From positions 186,001-250,000 of the forward strand of contig NZ_QBKA01000002.1 in NCBI RefSeq assembly GCF_003340475.1: a stretch of 64,000 nt of DNA, in the 5' to 3' direction. This document shows, in pieces, positions 16,674 to 24,666 of this stretch. This DNA is from Alteripontixanthobacter maritimus. GTDB taxonomy: Bacteria > Pseudomonadota > Alphaproteobacteria > Sphingomonadales > Sphingomonadaceae. The notes under the pieces were generated by a model. It ran no database searches and had not been told where the DNA came from. It saw only the letters and a program-made list of their open reading frames with translations. A program made the translations under genes and the position numbers. Positions within the stretch are counted from its first letter, which is position 1; every line of letters starts with the position of its first letter.

Positions 16674-18089
16674 ATGGCCAGTGTCGCAGCCCCCACGCAG
16701 GATGCCCTTGCGGCGACCCGTCCCGAACACTGGTCGCAGGGGCTGCTGGACGACGATGCGCTGGCGCATATTCCGGGCGAGGCAGGCATGCCGTTCTTCG
16801 GCCATACCTTCACTCAGCTGCGCGACCCTCACACTTTCGCGCGGCGGATGTATGAAACCTATGGCCCGGTATACAAGGTCCGCAGCTTTGGCCGCTGGAA
16901 CGTCGCGCTGATGGGCGCAGATGCGAACGAGCTGATGCTGTTCGACCGGGGCAAGATATTCTCCAGCAAGCAAGGCTGGGGCCCGGTGCTCGACAAGCTG
17001 TTTCCGCGCGGGCTGATGCTGATCGATTTCGACCATCACCGGGTAGATCGGCGCGCTCTGTCCATCGCGTTCAAGCCCGGCCCGATGCGGCATTATGCGG
17101 ATGCGCTTAATCGCGGGATATCGAAGCAGGTGGAAGCGTGGGGAGAGGGTGCGGCCGAAACCGACATGCGCTTCTACCCGGCGATCAAGCAGCTGACGCT
17201 GGACCTCGCCGCGGAAAGTTTCATCGGCCTGCCATTCGGACCGGAAGCCGACCGCATCAACCAGGCCTTTGTCGATATGGTACAGGCCAGCGTCGCACCA
17301 ATCCGCAAGCCGCTGCCCTTTACCAAGATGAAGCGCGGAGTGGACGGCCGCGCCTATCTAGTTGATTTCTTCACGGCAGAAACGCTGAAGCGGCGGGGCG
17401 CGGACGGCGAAATGGGCCAGGACATGTTCAGCCAGTTTGCCACCGCCACGCGCGAAGATGGCACGCTTCTGCCGGTGGACGAAGTGGTCGACCACATGAA
17501 CTTCCTGATGATGGCGGCGCACGACACCATCACGTCGAGCGCGACCTCGCTCGTCTACCTGCTCGCCAAGAACCCCGAATGGCAGGAGAAACTGCGCGCC
17601 GAACTGATGGCGACCGTCGGCGGGGAAGGCCGCGACCTGACCTATGACGATCTCGGCAAAGTCGAACTCACGGAAATGGCTTTCAAGGAGGCGCTACGCC
17701 TCATTCCGCCGGTGCCCAGCACCCCGCGCCGTGCGCTGGAGAGCTTCGAGTTCAAGGGGTACACCATTCCCGCAGGCGCTAATGTCGGGATCAATGCGCA
17801 TTTGGTGCATCACCTGGAAGAACATTGGCCTGACCCTACCAAGTTCGATCCGATGCGTTTCACGCCCGAACTGGTGAGGGCGCGCCACAAATACGCCTGG
17901 GTTCCGTTCGGCGGCGGGGCGCATATGTGTCTCGGCCTACATTTCGCGTACATGCAGACCAAAGTGCTGATGGCGCATATGCTGACCCGTTACCGCGTCG
18001 AAGTGGCCGATGGGTACGATCCCGCATGGCAGGCATGGCCAATCCCGCAACCGAAGGACGGTATGCAGATCCGGCTGGTGCGCCTCTAA
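16674..18089 (+). CDS. Cytochrome P450
   Basis: A 471-residue soluble haem monooxygenase. The I-helix oxygen-activation motif reads MMAAHDTITSSATS, the K-helix ExxR is in KEALRLIPPVPSTPRR, and the haem-thiolate loop is FGGGAHMCLGLHFAYMQTK with the ligating cysteine. The overall sequence looks closer to CYP51/CYP26-like membrane-sterol or retinoid P450s than to P450cam, but I cannot assign a subfamily or substrate. No ferredoxin or reductase gene is adjacent. It has its own operator region and good Shine-Dalgarno, and appears to be a single-gene regulated unit. Confidence 0.93.
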   Translation: MASVAAPTQDALAATRPEHWSQGLLDDDALAHIPGEAGMPFFGHTFTQLRDPHTFARRMYETYGPVYKVRSFGRWNVALMGADANELMLFDRGKIFSSKQGWGPVLDKLFPRGLMLIDFDHHRVDRRALSIAFKPGPMRHYADALNRGISKQVEAWGEGAAETDMRFYPAIKQLTLDLAAESFIGLPFGPEADRINQAFVDMVQASVAPIRKPLPFTKMKRGVDGRAYLVDFFTAETLKRRGADGEMGQDMFSQFATATREDGTLLPVDEVVDHMNFLMMAAHDTITSSATSLVYLLAKNPEWQEKLRAELMATVGGEGRDLTYDDLGKVELTEMAFKEALRLIPPVPSTPRRALESFEFKGYTIPAGANVGINAHLVHHLEEHWPDPTKFDPMRFTPELVRARHKYAWVPFGGGAHMCLGLHFAYMQTKVLMAHMLTRYRVEVADGYDPAWQAWPIPQPKDGMQIRLVRL

Positions 18090-18104
18090 GCCGGCTGGCT
18101 TAAT

Positions 18105-18296
18105 TCAACTGAAATCGATGGCGATGCCGTTATGAACCCAATCGCCATAGCGCGTCGGGCTTAGGCCTTCGGGATCATTACGCTCTTCTTCCGGTATCGG
18201 AGCCTTGGGCGCAGGCGGCGGGTCGTTGCTCCAATGTTCGGGCTTGGTGAAGTTATCGGGGCGTTTCGTCGCGCGTTCTGTTTTCGATTGGGCCAT
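18105..18296 (-). CDS. DUF1674 protein, succinate dehydrogenase assembly factor 4-like
   Basis: A 63-residue protein ending in the DUF1674/SDHAF4 signature, here DPEGLSPTRYGDWVHNGIAIDF, matching the family pattern D-P-x-G-x-x-x-x-R-Y-G-D-W-x-x-x-G-x-x-x-D-F. Family members help flavinate or stabilise the SdhA subunit. The N-terminal half is Pro/Glu-rich and probably disordered. The start MAQSKTE at 18296 is preceded by a weak CAGG; the frame continues upstream but that region is the divergent rsmB promoter and N-terminus. Confidence 0.8.
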   Translation of the reverse strand: MAQSKTERATKRPDNFTKPEHWSNDPPPAPKAPIPEEERNDPEGLSPTRYGDWVHNGIAIDFS

Positions 18297-18349
18297 ATAC
18301 CTGAAATGCGCAGGGTGGCGGTCGGTTTCAAGGGCGGGTAGGGGCGCAC

Positions 18350-19630
18350 ATGGCCAAACCATCCCTGCCTTCCGGCGATCTGTCCGCTCCCCGTTCGAAT
18401 AATCCCGATTTGCCGGGGCTCCGCGCTCGCAAGGCTGTGCTGACGATGCTCGACGGCGTGCTGCGGCGCGGCGAAACGCTGGACATGGCGGAACGCGGCG
18501 CTGCCAAGGCGCTTGCCCCTGCCGACCGCGCTCTCGCCCGCGCGATAGCGAGCGAGACGCTGCGCTGGCTGGTCGATCTCGACGCGCTGATCGACAGCGC
18601 CACCCGCAAACCGTTGCAGCACGAGGCCAAGGCGCGGCAGGTGCTGCGCCTGATGCTGGCGCAATGGCTGCGGCTGGATACGCCGCCGCATGCGGTGATT
18701 GCGACCGGGCTGCCCTTGCTGACCGGAGGGCTGCGCCGGTTGGCCCACGGCGTATTCTCCACCCTGACGAAGCGTCCCGCCACATTACCCGAAGCGCCCA
18801 CGCTGCCTGATGCAGTCAGAATGCGATGGGGCAACAGGGCCGAAGCAATTGCCGGCGCGCTTGCGTTACCACCGCCGCTCGACCTGACCGTGCGCGACTG
18901 GTCGCAAACCGAACGCTGGACGGAAGAACTGGGCGGGGTGAGCCTGATGCCGGGTCACATTCGCCTGCCGCGCGGCGAAGCGATCGAGGCGCTGCCCGGT
19001 TTCGCGGACGGCGCATGGTGGGTGCAGGATATCGCCGCCTCGCTGCCTGCACGCCTGTTGGGCCCGGGTGAGAGCCGCAAGGCGCTCGACCTATGTTCCG
19101 CGCCGGGCGGCAAGACGTTGCAACTGGCGGCGCAGGGCTGGGACGTAACCTCGCTCGACGTGAAGCCCAAACGACTCGACCGGGTCGAACAGAACCTGAA
19201 GCGGACCGGCCTCTCGGCGACGCTGGTGTCCGCCGACGCCCTGACTTGGGAACCGACCGGGCAGTTCGACGCCATCTTGCTCGACGCGCCATGCACCGCC
19301 ACCGGCACCTGCCGCCGTCACCCCGATGTGCTGCACCGGATCGGCGCGGAGCATATCACCGCGATGGCGGCATTGCAGGCTAAGTTGCTGGAGCGGGCGG
19401 CACACTGGCTCGCCCCGGGCGGTACGCTGGTTTACGCGGTATGTTCACTGGAGCAGGAGGAAGGCGAGGCGCAACCGTCCACCATTGGCCTCACTACCGA
19501 CCCGATAACAGCCGCAGAATTGCCCGACGGAGTCGACCCCGCAAGCGAAGGCTGGGTGCGCACACATCCCGGACTTCTGCCTAACACGGGCGGAATGGAT
19601 GGCTTTTTCATTGTCCGGCTCAAAGCATAG
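18350..19630 (+). CDS. rsmB: RsmB-family 16S rRNA (cytosine-C5) methyltransferase
   Basis: A 426-residue NOL1/NOP2/Sun-family methyltransferase. The N-terminal ~140 residues form a NusB-like RNA-binding domain (DRALARAIASETLRWLVDLD). The catalytic domain has SAM-binding motif I in DLCSAPGGKTLQLA, the first catalytic cysteine in LLDAPCTATGTCRRHPD, and the second in VYAVCSLEQEEGE. RsmB modifies C967 of 16S rRNA in E. coli; the same role is inferred here. The gene ends in the hairpin at 19630, facing msrA. Confidence 0.9.
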   Translation: MAKPSLPSGDLSAPRSNNPDLPGLRARKAVLTMLDGVLRRGETLDMAERGAAKALAPADRALARAIASETLRWLVDLDALIDSATRKPLQHEAKARQVLRLMLAQWLRLDTPPHAVIATGLPLLTGGLRRLAHGVFSTLTKRPATLPEAPTLPDAVRMRWGNRAEAIAGALALPPPLDLTVRDWSQTERWTEELGGVSLMPGHIRLPRGEAIEALPGFADGAWWVQDIAASLPARLLGPGESRKALDLCSAPGGKTLQLAAQGWDVTSLDVKPKRLDRVEQNLKRTGLSATLVSADALTWEPTGQFDAILLDAPCTATGTCRRHPDVLHRIGAEHITAMAALQAKLLERAAHWLAPGGTLVYAVCSLEQEEGEAQPSTIGLTTDPITAAELPDGVDPASEGWVRTHPGLLPNTGGMDGFFIVRLKA

Positions 19631-19651
19631 GTCCCGGCCGGAGCCGGGACC
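19630..19651. terminator. Hairpin between convergent rsmB and msrA
   Basis: A perfect 9-bp stem, GGTCCCGGC (19630-19638) and GCCGGGACC (19643-19651), encloses CGGA. It begins on the last base of the rsmB stop codon. There is no long T-run, so it may act as a weak or factor-assisted bidirectional terminator. Confidence 0.6.
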
Positions 19652-19667
19652 AGCTTGCTAGTTAGCT

Positions 19668-20225
19668 CTAGGCGTCCGCCTTCACCTTGGCAGCGTAGCT
19701 CTTGCGCAGTTTTGCCAGCTTCGGCGGGATGGTGGCGAGGCAATAGGGGTTTCGCTTGCCTTCGCCTTCCCAATATTCCTGGTGGTAATCCTCAGCCGGG
19801 TACCATTTCGCCCCGCCGTCCTGATCCGCGCCTTCGATCGTGGTGACGACCTTACCGCCATGGTCCTCGTTTGCGCGCGCGATCGCCGCTTCGGCAGCCG
19901 CGCGCTGCTCGTCGTTCACCGGGAAGATAGCGCTGCGATATTGTGTGCCGACATCGTTGCCCTGCCGGTTCAGCTGGGTCGGATCATGCGTGCCGAGGAA
20001 CACGTCGAGCAGATCGTCCAGTGCGATGGCATCGGGATCATAGCTTACGCGGATCGCCTCGGCATGGCCGGTTCGCCCGGTACAAATCTCCTTGTAAGTC
20101 GGATTTTCGGTCGTGCCGCCGATATAGCCGCTTTCCACCTCGCTCACGCCCACCACGTCGCGGAACACTGCTTCGGTGCACCAGAAGCACCCACCGGCGA
20201 GAATGATTTGCTGCGTTTCGCCCAT
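19668..20225 (-). CDS. msrA: Peptide-methionine (S)-S-oxide reductase MsrA
   Basis: A 185-residue MsrA repairing methionine-S-sulfoxide. The catalytic motif GCFWCTEAVF is near the N-terminus, and the conserved blocks GYIGGTTENPTYKEICTGRTGHAEA, FLGTHDPTQLNRQGNDVGTQYRSAIF (both quoted in part) and AEDYHQEYW are typical. It complements msrB at 4902. The C-terminal lysine-rich tail lacks an obvious resolving-cysteine cluster apart from NPYCLA. Confidence 0.95.
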   Translation of the reverse strand: MGETQQIILAGGCFWCTEAVFRDVVGVSEVESGYIGGTTENPTYKEICTGRTGHAEAIRVSYDPDAIALDDLLDVFLGTHDPTQLNRQGNDVGTQYRSAIFPVNDEQRAAAEAAIARANEDHGGKVVTTIEGADQDGGAKWYPAEDYHQEYWEGEGKRNPYCLATIPPKLAKLRKSYAAKVKADA

Positions 20226-20367
20226 CGTCTTGTCTCCTTTGCATCGGGAGATAGGAGCTGCGGGACAAATTGCGAGAGCGGTTCGGATCGATCGGCGCTG
20301 AAATGGTTGTCACCAGCCATGGCGCGTCTATCATGCGGACTACGTTCAACGAATTTGGGGAATTACC

Positions 20368-21177
20368 ATGCGCCGTCTCTGTCTAGCCGCTGCTGTAGCC
20401 GCCATCGCCTTCGCCGCGCCGGCCGTCGCGGAACATCACGTCACGCCGGAACTGACCGCCGCCATGCAGGACGAACGCCGCGCCGATGACCGCGCGCGCG
20501 ATCAGTTCCGTAATCCGGCAGAAACGCTGCATTTCTTCAAGGTGAAGCCGGGCATGACCGTGGCCGATGTGGTGCCGGGCGGTGGCTGGTACACACGTGT
20601 GCTGGTGCCGTATCTGGGCGCTGATGGCCGCTATATTGGATTGAACCCCGACATGAGCCGCGCCACGAGCGAACGGATCGCTACTGCGTGGGGCGGGCTT
20701 GCAGGCAAGTTCCCCGAGCAGCTTGCCAAATGGAACCTCAGTGGGATGAACGCTGTCGGCATGAATATTGACGATGCTGGCGAGGATATGGCCGGTACGG
20801 TGGACCGGGTGCTGATCTTCCGCGAAATGCACAATCTGCACCGCTTCGGCCTGCTTCATTCCACCCTTGGCGGGGCACGGACCATGCTGAAGGATGACGG
20901 GATGCTCGGTATCGTGCAGCACCGCGCAAAGGCTTGGGCGCCGGGCGATTACGCCGATGGCAGCCGCGGCTATATGCGCCAGCAGGACATTATCGGCATG
21001 GTGGAAGCGCATGGGTTCGATCTGGTCGCCACTAGCGAGATCAACGCCAACGCCAAGGATACCGCAGACCATCCGCGCGGGGTGTGGGAAATGCCGCCAA
21101 GCCTTGGCACCGAGCGCGCCGATCTGAAGGATCTGGGTGAGAGCGACCGCATGACGCTGCTGTTCCGCAAGCGCTGA
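20368..21177 (+). CDS. Exported class I SAM-dependent methyltransferase-like protein
   Basis: A 269-residue protein with a clear cleavable signal peptide (MRRLCLAAAVAAIAFAAPAVA) followed by a Rossmann-type methyltransferase domain: LHFFKVKPGMTVADVVPGGG resembles motif I, and the fold continues with YLGADGRYIGLNP and VDRVLIFREMHNLHRFG. Motif I in active enzymes is usually E/DxGxGxG; here DVVPGGGWY keeps the glycine loop. A periplasmic methyltransferase has no obvious SAM supply, so it may bind another ligand or act before export. Similar signal-bearing methyltransferase-like proteins occur in sphingomonads, function unknown. It is probably monocistronic or loosely linked to aguB. Confidence 0.75.
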   Translation: MRRLCLAAAVAAIAFAAPAVAEHHVTPELTAAMQDERRADDRARDQFRNPAETLHFFKVKPGMTVADVVPGGGWYTRVLVPYLGADGRYIGLNPDMSRATSERIATAWGGLAGKFPEQLAKWNLSGMNAVGMNIDDAGEDMAGTVDRVLIFREMHNLHRFGLLHSTLGGARTMLKDDGMLGIVQHRAKAWAPGDYADGSRGYMRQQDIIGMVEAHGFDLVATSEINANAKDTADHPRGVWEMPPSLGTERADLKDLGESDRMTLLFRKR

Positions 21178-21205
21178 TCGAAGGCGGCGACGGGGTAGAT
21201 ACGCC

Positions 21206-22084
21206 ATGCGCGAGATAACCGTCGCCGCCCTCCAGCTGGAACTGGGCCAGGAGGACGAGGCCGCCAACATCGCGGCGGTTGAGGATATGGTGGTCAAGGC
21301 CGCCGGCGAAGGGGCAGATGTGGTCCTGCCACCTGAACTGTTCTCTGGTCCGTATTTCTGCCGGGAGGAGGACGAGGCGCTGTTCGCCGCCGCGCGCCCC
21401 ACGTCGGAGCATCCCTCGGTGCGGGCCATGGCGCGGCTGGCGAAACGCCTGAAGGTCACGATCCCCGCCAGTTTCTTCGAACGCGATGGCCAGCATTACT
21501 ACAACTCTCTCGCCTTGATCGGCCCCGATGGCGCCGTGCAGGGCGTCTATCGCAAGAGCCACATTCCCGATGGGCCTGGTTACGAGGAAAAGTTCTATTT
21601 CCGCCCTGGCAATACCGGTTTCAGGGTGTGGGACGTGCCGCTGGCGGGCGGCCAAACTGCGCGTATCGGCATCGGCATCTGCTGGGACCAGTGGTACCCC
21701 GAAACCGCTCGCGCGATGGCGCTGATGGGTGCAGAAGTCCTGTTCTATCCCACCGCTATCGGCTCCGAACCCTATGACGCCGAATTCGATACCAGCCGCA
21801 TGTGGCGCCGCGCGATGGTAGGACACGCCGTATCGAATTGCATGCCGGTGGTCGCCGCCAACCGGATCGGATCGGAAGGTACGGCGGATGCGGCGCAGAA
21901 ATTCTATGGCCACAGCTTCATCACCAACGAATGGGGCGACCGGGTGGTCGAATATGGCGGTACGGAGGATGGCGTGCTGGTTGCCACCATCGATCTCGAC
22001 CTGGCGGCCAAACACCGCGCTGGCATGGGGTTTTTCCGCGACCGCAGACCGGATATGTACGGCCGGCTGGTGCAGGATATTTGA
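21206..22084 (+). CDS. aguB: N-carbamoylputrescine amidase
   Basis: A 292-residue nitrilase-superfamily hydrolase that converts N-carbamoylputrescine to putrescine. The Glu-Lys-Cys triad is visible in LPPELFSGPYF, YRKSHIPDGPGYEEKFYF and GIGICWDQWYPE. The surrounding sequence and length match AguB closely. The agmatine deiminase (aguA) that makes its substrate is not nearby. Its stop codon overlaps the TTG start of folK, so the two are coupled. Confidence 0.9.
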   Translation: MREITVAALQLELGQEDEAANIAAVEDMVVKAAGEGADVVLPPELFSGPYFCREEDEALFAAARPTSEHPSVRAMARLAKRLKVTIPASFFERDGQHYYNSLALIGPDGAVQGVYRKSHIPDGPGYEEKFYFRPGNTGFRVWDVPLAGGQTARIGIGICWDQWYPETARAMALMGAEVLFYPTAIGSEPYDAEFDTSRMWRRAMVGHAVSNCMPVVAANRIGSEGTADAAQKFYGHSFITNEWGDRVVEYGGTEDGVLVATIDLDLAAKHRAGMGFFRDRRPDMYGRLVQDI

Positions 22085-22638
22085 CTGCGGACCATACCTA
22101 CCTGATCGCACTGGGGTCCAACATACGCGTGACGGGTATCGGCGGACCTGCCGCGGTTCTAGATGCGGCGGTCGAAGCCATCGATAATGCGGACTGCGAA
22201 GTGCTGGCAGTATCATTCATCATCTCCAGCAGGCCGCTCGGCCCGTCTGCGCGCACCTACGCCAATGCCGCTGCGCTGGTCGCTTCGGCGATGGAGCCGC
22301 CCGCCATGTTGGCAATGTTGCAAACCATCGAATCGCGTTTTGGCAGGCAGCGACGCGGGGCGCGGTGGCAGGCCCGCACGCTCGACCTCGATATCGTGTT
22401 GTGGAGCGGCGGCGTGTATGCCGCGCCCGATCTCCTGATCCCGCATCCGGAGTTTCGCAGCCGCAGCTTTGTCCTCGGCCCGGCGGCGCAGATCGCGCCT
22501 GATTGGAGCGATCCTGTAAGCGGCAAAACGCTGCGTCAGCTATATGCCCGCTTGACCCGCCGCCGCCCGCTACCTAGGGGACGGCGCGCGCAGGCAACCG
22601 AAACTCACCTGCACACTCCCGGTCCCGGGGGCCCTTAG
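22081..22638 (+). CDS. folK: HPPK (2-amino-4-hydroxy-6-hydroxymethyldihydropteridine pyrophosphokinase)
   Basis: A 185-residue folate enzyme that pyrophosphorylates hydroxymethyldihydropterin. It opens with YLIALGSNI and has the HPPK signature in RGARWQARTLDLDIVLW and the block LLIPHPEFRSRSFVLGP. The start is TTG 22081, overlapping the aguB stop (ATTTGA); no ATG or GTG fits the conserved N-terminus. The C-terminal extension (~25 residues, Arg/Pro-rich) is longer than usual and the stop codon lies inside the tRNA-Lys gene, a 10-base overlap. Confidence 0.88.
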   Translation: MTADHTYLIALGSNIRVTGIGGPAAVLDAAVEAIDNADCEVLAVSFIISSRPLGPSARTYANAAALVASAMEPPAMLAMLQTIESRFGRQRRGARWQARTLDLDIVLWSGGVYAAPDLLIPHPEFRSRSFVLGPAAQIAPDWSDPVSGKTLRQLYARLTRRRPLPRGRRAQATETHLHTPGPGGP

Positions 22639-22704
22639 CTCAGTCGGTAGAGCAACTGACTTTTAATCAGTAGGTCGCTGGTTCGAACCCAGCAGGGCTC
22701 ACCA
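22629..22704 (+). tRNA. tRNA-Lys (TTT)
   Basis: A complete 76-nt tRNA including encoded CCA. The acceptor arm pairs GGGCCCT with AGGGCTC, the D-arm has AGCTCAGTCGGTAGAGC, the anticodon stem ACTGA/TCAGT encloses CTTTTAA (anticodon TTT), and the T-arm has GGTTCGAACCC. The first 10 bases are shared with the end of folK. A short CTTTTT run follows. Confidence 0.97.
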
Positions 22705-22740
22705 CCTTTTTGCATAATAGAGAAAGCCTCGTGAGGCAGG

Positions 22741-23592
22741 TCAGCGATGGCCGATCCGCAGGGTGAGGCTTTGTGTTTCGCCCGGTTTCAGCACGATCAC
22801 ATCCTGCGCGAACTGGTTGAGCGCGTTCGGGCGATGGCTGACCGGTTCGCAGCACAGAACGCCCGATTCCGGTGGGGCGTAGATATGCAAATGGGGCGCA
22901 CCTTCGGCTTGCAAGGTGACGGTTCCGAAGTGATCGGAAACCTCTGCCGTGCCCGTCCAGCCCGTGTGGCAGTGATCGACCAACACATTCGGCAGCTCCG
23001 CGCCTTGCGCCCATTGTGCGAACCGGCCGGGCGAGGCGCTTTCGCCAGTGGGAATCCCGTCCGCGTCTGTCAGCACCACCTCCTCCGCTTCGAAACGGAC
23101 CGATGTTTGGGACGAACGGCGCAAGTATGGGTGCAGACCCAATCCGGCAGGCATGGGTGACGACGACAGGTTCGTCATCGAAAGCAAAACAGCGAGTCCT
23201 TCGCCGGACACGCTGTACTGCAACTGCGCCCTAAACGCCCAAGGCCAACCTTGCGTGTCTCGCTCATGATGGTGACAAAGGATTGCAGTGTCGGTGGTTG
23301 CTACCTCGACTTCCCACGGTACCTGCCAGCCTGTGCCGTTCAGGGCGTGCGGGTAGGCCAGCATATCCGGCTCTAGGCTGACCGTCCTACCATCCCATTC
23401 GAACTGCGCCCCGGCAATTCGGTTGGAGAACGGCAGCATCGCGAAGCAGGCGGAATCCCGAACGTCGCTCGCGATATCGGGCATGGGGCGCAGCATCTGT
23501 CGGCCATCTTTGCTGAGCGTAGCGAGCGCTCCGCCGATATCGGGCCGGATGCGCGCCTCCCACCCGCCGGACGCGATGACGATCGGCGACAT
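22741..23592 (-). CDS. Aldose 1-epimerase family protein
   Basis: A roughly 283-residue galactose-mutarotase-fold protein likely to interconvert alpha and beta anomers of sugars. It starts MSPIVIASGGWEARIRPDIGG, has MLPFSNRIAGAQFEWDG and the conserved histidine segment LGLHPYLRRS; the C-terminal part GVLCCEPVSHRPNALN contains the region where the catalytic glutamate is expected (CEP). Start 23592 is chosen for GGAGAA nine bases upstream; an in-frame ATG at 23610 would overlap the stop of the cupin-like gene (TGATG). It is co-oriented and closely spaced with that gene and faces tRNA-Lys. Confidence 0.82.
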   Translation of the reverse strand: MSPIVIASGGWEARIRPDIGGALATLSKDGRQMLRPMPDIASDVRDSACFAMLPFSNRIAGAQFEWDGRTVSLEPDMLAYPHALNGTGWQVPWEVEVATTDTAILCHHHERDTQGWPWAFRAQLQYSVSGEGLAVLLSMTNLSSSPMPAGLGLHPYLRRSSQTSVRFEAEEVVLTDADGIPTGESASPGRFAQWAQGAELPNVLVDHCHTGWTGTAEVSDHFGTVTLQAEGAPHLHIYAPPESGVLCCEPVSHRPNALNQFAQDVIVLKPGETQSLTLRIGHR

Positions 23593-23609
23593 CGTTTGCG
23601 GTTCTCCCA

Positions 23610-24617
23610 TCACCGCATCAGGGTTCGGGCAATATATTGCCGCATCATCGCATCGCGCTCGTTCGAGGCGGGGCCGCGAATGCCTTGTGCAGCAGGCGGC
23701 AGGTGATCGGCCGCTGCCGGAGCGTCTGCATCGAAAATGAAGTGGTCGAACCATGCCCGCCATGCTTCGCGCTGCACCGCCGGCAGGTCGCGGATTGATA
23801 GCAGGGCGTGCATCAGCGCCATGAACCCGCCGCCATGCGCTGCATCGTTGTGCCAGTAATTGACGAGGATATTGACCGGCGTGCTGGCCGCCACATGGTG
23901 CCACCACAGGGTCGGCACATAGATCGCGTCACCAGCTTCCAGATCGGCAAACTGCGCCTGCTCCAGCGCGGCGGCATAACGCGGATAGCGGTCCATGTCC
24001 GGCGCCAGCGGATCGACCATGCTGACCGGCTGTCCGGCAGGGGTGTTATCGAAAGGGCCAACGTAAAGGTCCTTGGTTGCAGCAGGCGGAAACAGCGTGA
24101 AGCGCCGCTTGCCCAGCGCGACCACCGCGAAATTGTCCGACATATCGAAATGCGTCGCCACCTGTGTCGCGTTGCCCAGCCATAGACGTGCGGTGGCATC
24201 GTCCAGCGTTTCGGCCAAAGGGAAAGGATTGGCTGCCATCAACGATGGTACATGGCTTCGCATCGGAGTGGCGCCTGCATATATGCCATTCGGCTGCGCG
24301 GCGTCGGCCGTTTGCCGCTGCAGCTCGTCTACCAGTTGTGTGAGCGTGGCTTGCTTGCGGGCGAAATTGAAGCCGGTCATTTCGGCATTGTAGAAGAACC
24401 GTCCCTTTTCCTCTGGTACGGTCAGCATGATATCCGCCGGCTGGCCCGTATCTGCGGAACGCACCATTGCCAGCGCCTCGTCCGGGCTGCGTTGGGCGGC
24501 CTCGACCAATGGCCAGTCCGCCGCCGCGCCGCGCATGACGAGCGGCTGGTACTGATCGCGCAATTCTTTCTCGAACGTGGCGGGCGAAGGGAGCGGTATT
24601 TTCTGGACGGCTTGCAT
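23610..24617 (-). CDS. JmjC/cupin-like domain protein (putative Fe(II)/2-oxoglutarate hydroxylase)
   Basis: A 335-residue cupin-8/JmjC-type protein. The metal-binding HxD is in VATHFDMSDNFAVVALGKRR and the distal histidine is in VPTLWWHHVAAS; the text between (FTLFPPAATKDLYVG) follows the FIH-like pattern. Family members hydroxylate proteins or small molecules, and in sphingomonads they are often encoded near TonB-dependent receptors; a receptor lies about 4 kb away here. Start MQAVQKIPL (24617) has only a weak ribosome site. It is coupled to the aldose epimerase downstream. Confidence 0.8.
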   Translation of the reverse strand: MQAVQKIPLPSPATFEKELRDQYQPLVMRGAAADWPLVEAAQRSPDEALAMVRSADTGQPADIMLTVPEEKGRFFYNAEMTGFNFARKQATLTQLVDELQRQTADAAQPNGIYAGATPMRSHVPSLMAANPFPLAETLDDATARLWLGNATQVATHFDMSDNFAVVALGKRRFTLFPPAATKDLYVGPFDNTPAGQPVSMVDPLAPDMDRYPRYAAALEQAQFADLEAGDAIYVPTLWWHHVAASTPVNILVNYWHNDAAHGGGFMALMHALLSIRDLPAVQREAWRAWFDHFIFDADAPAAADHLPPAAQGIRGPASNERDAMMRQYIARTLMR

Positions 24618-24666
24618 ATCGGCAGTCCTATCATGGGTTGGGTCCGGCGGGCGAGCGGCGATGCGG

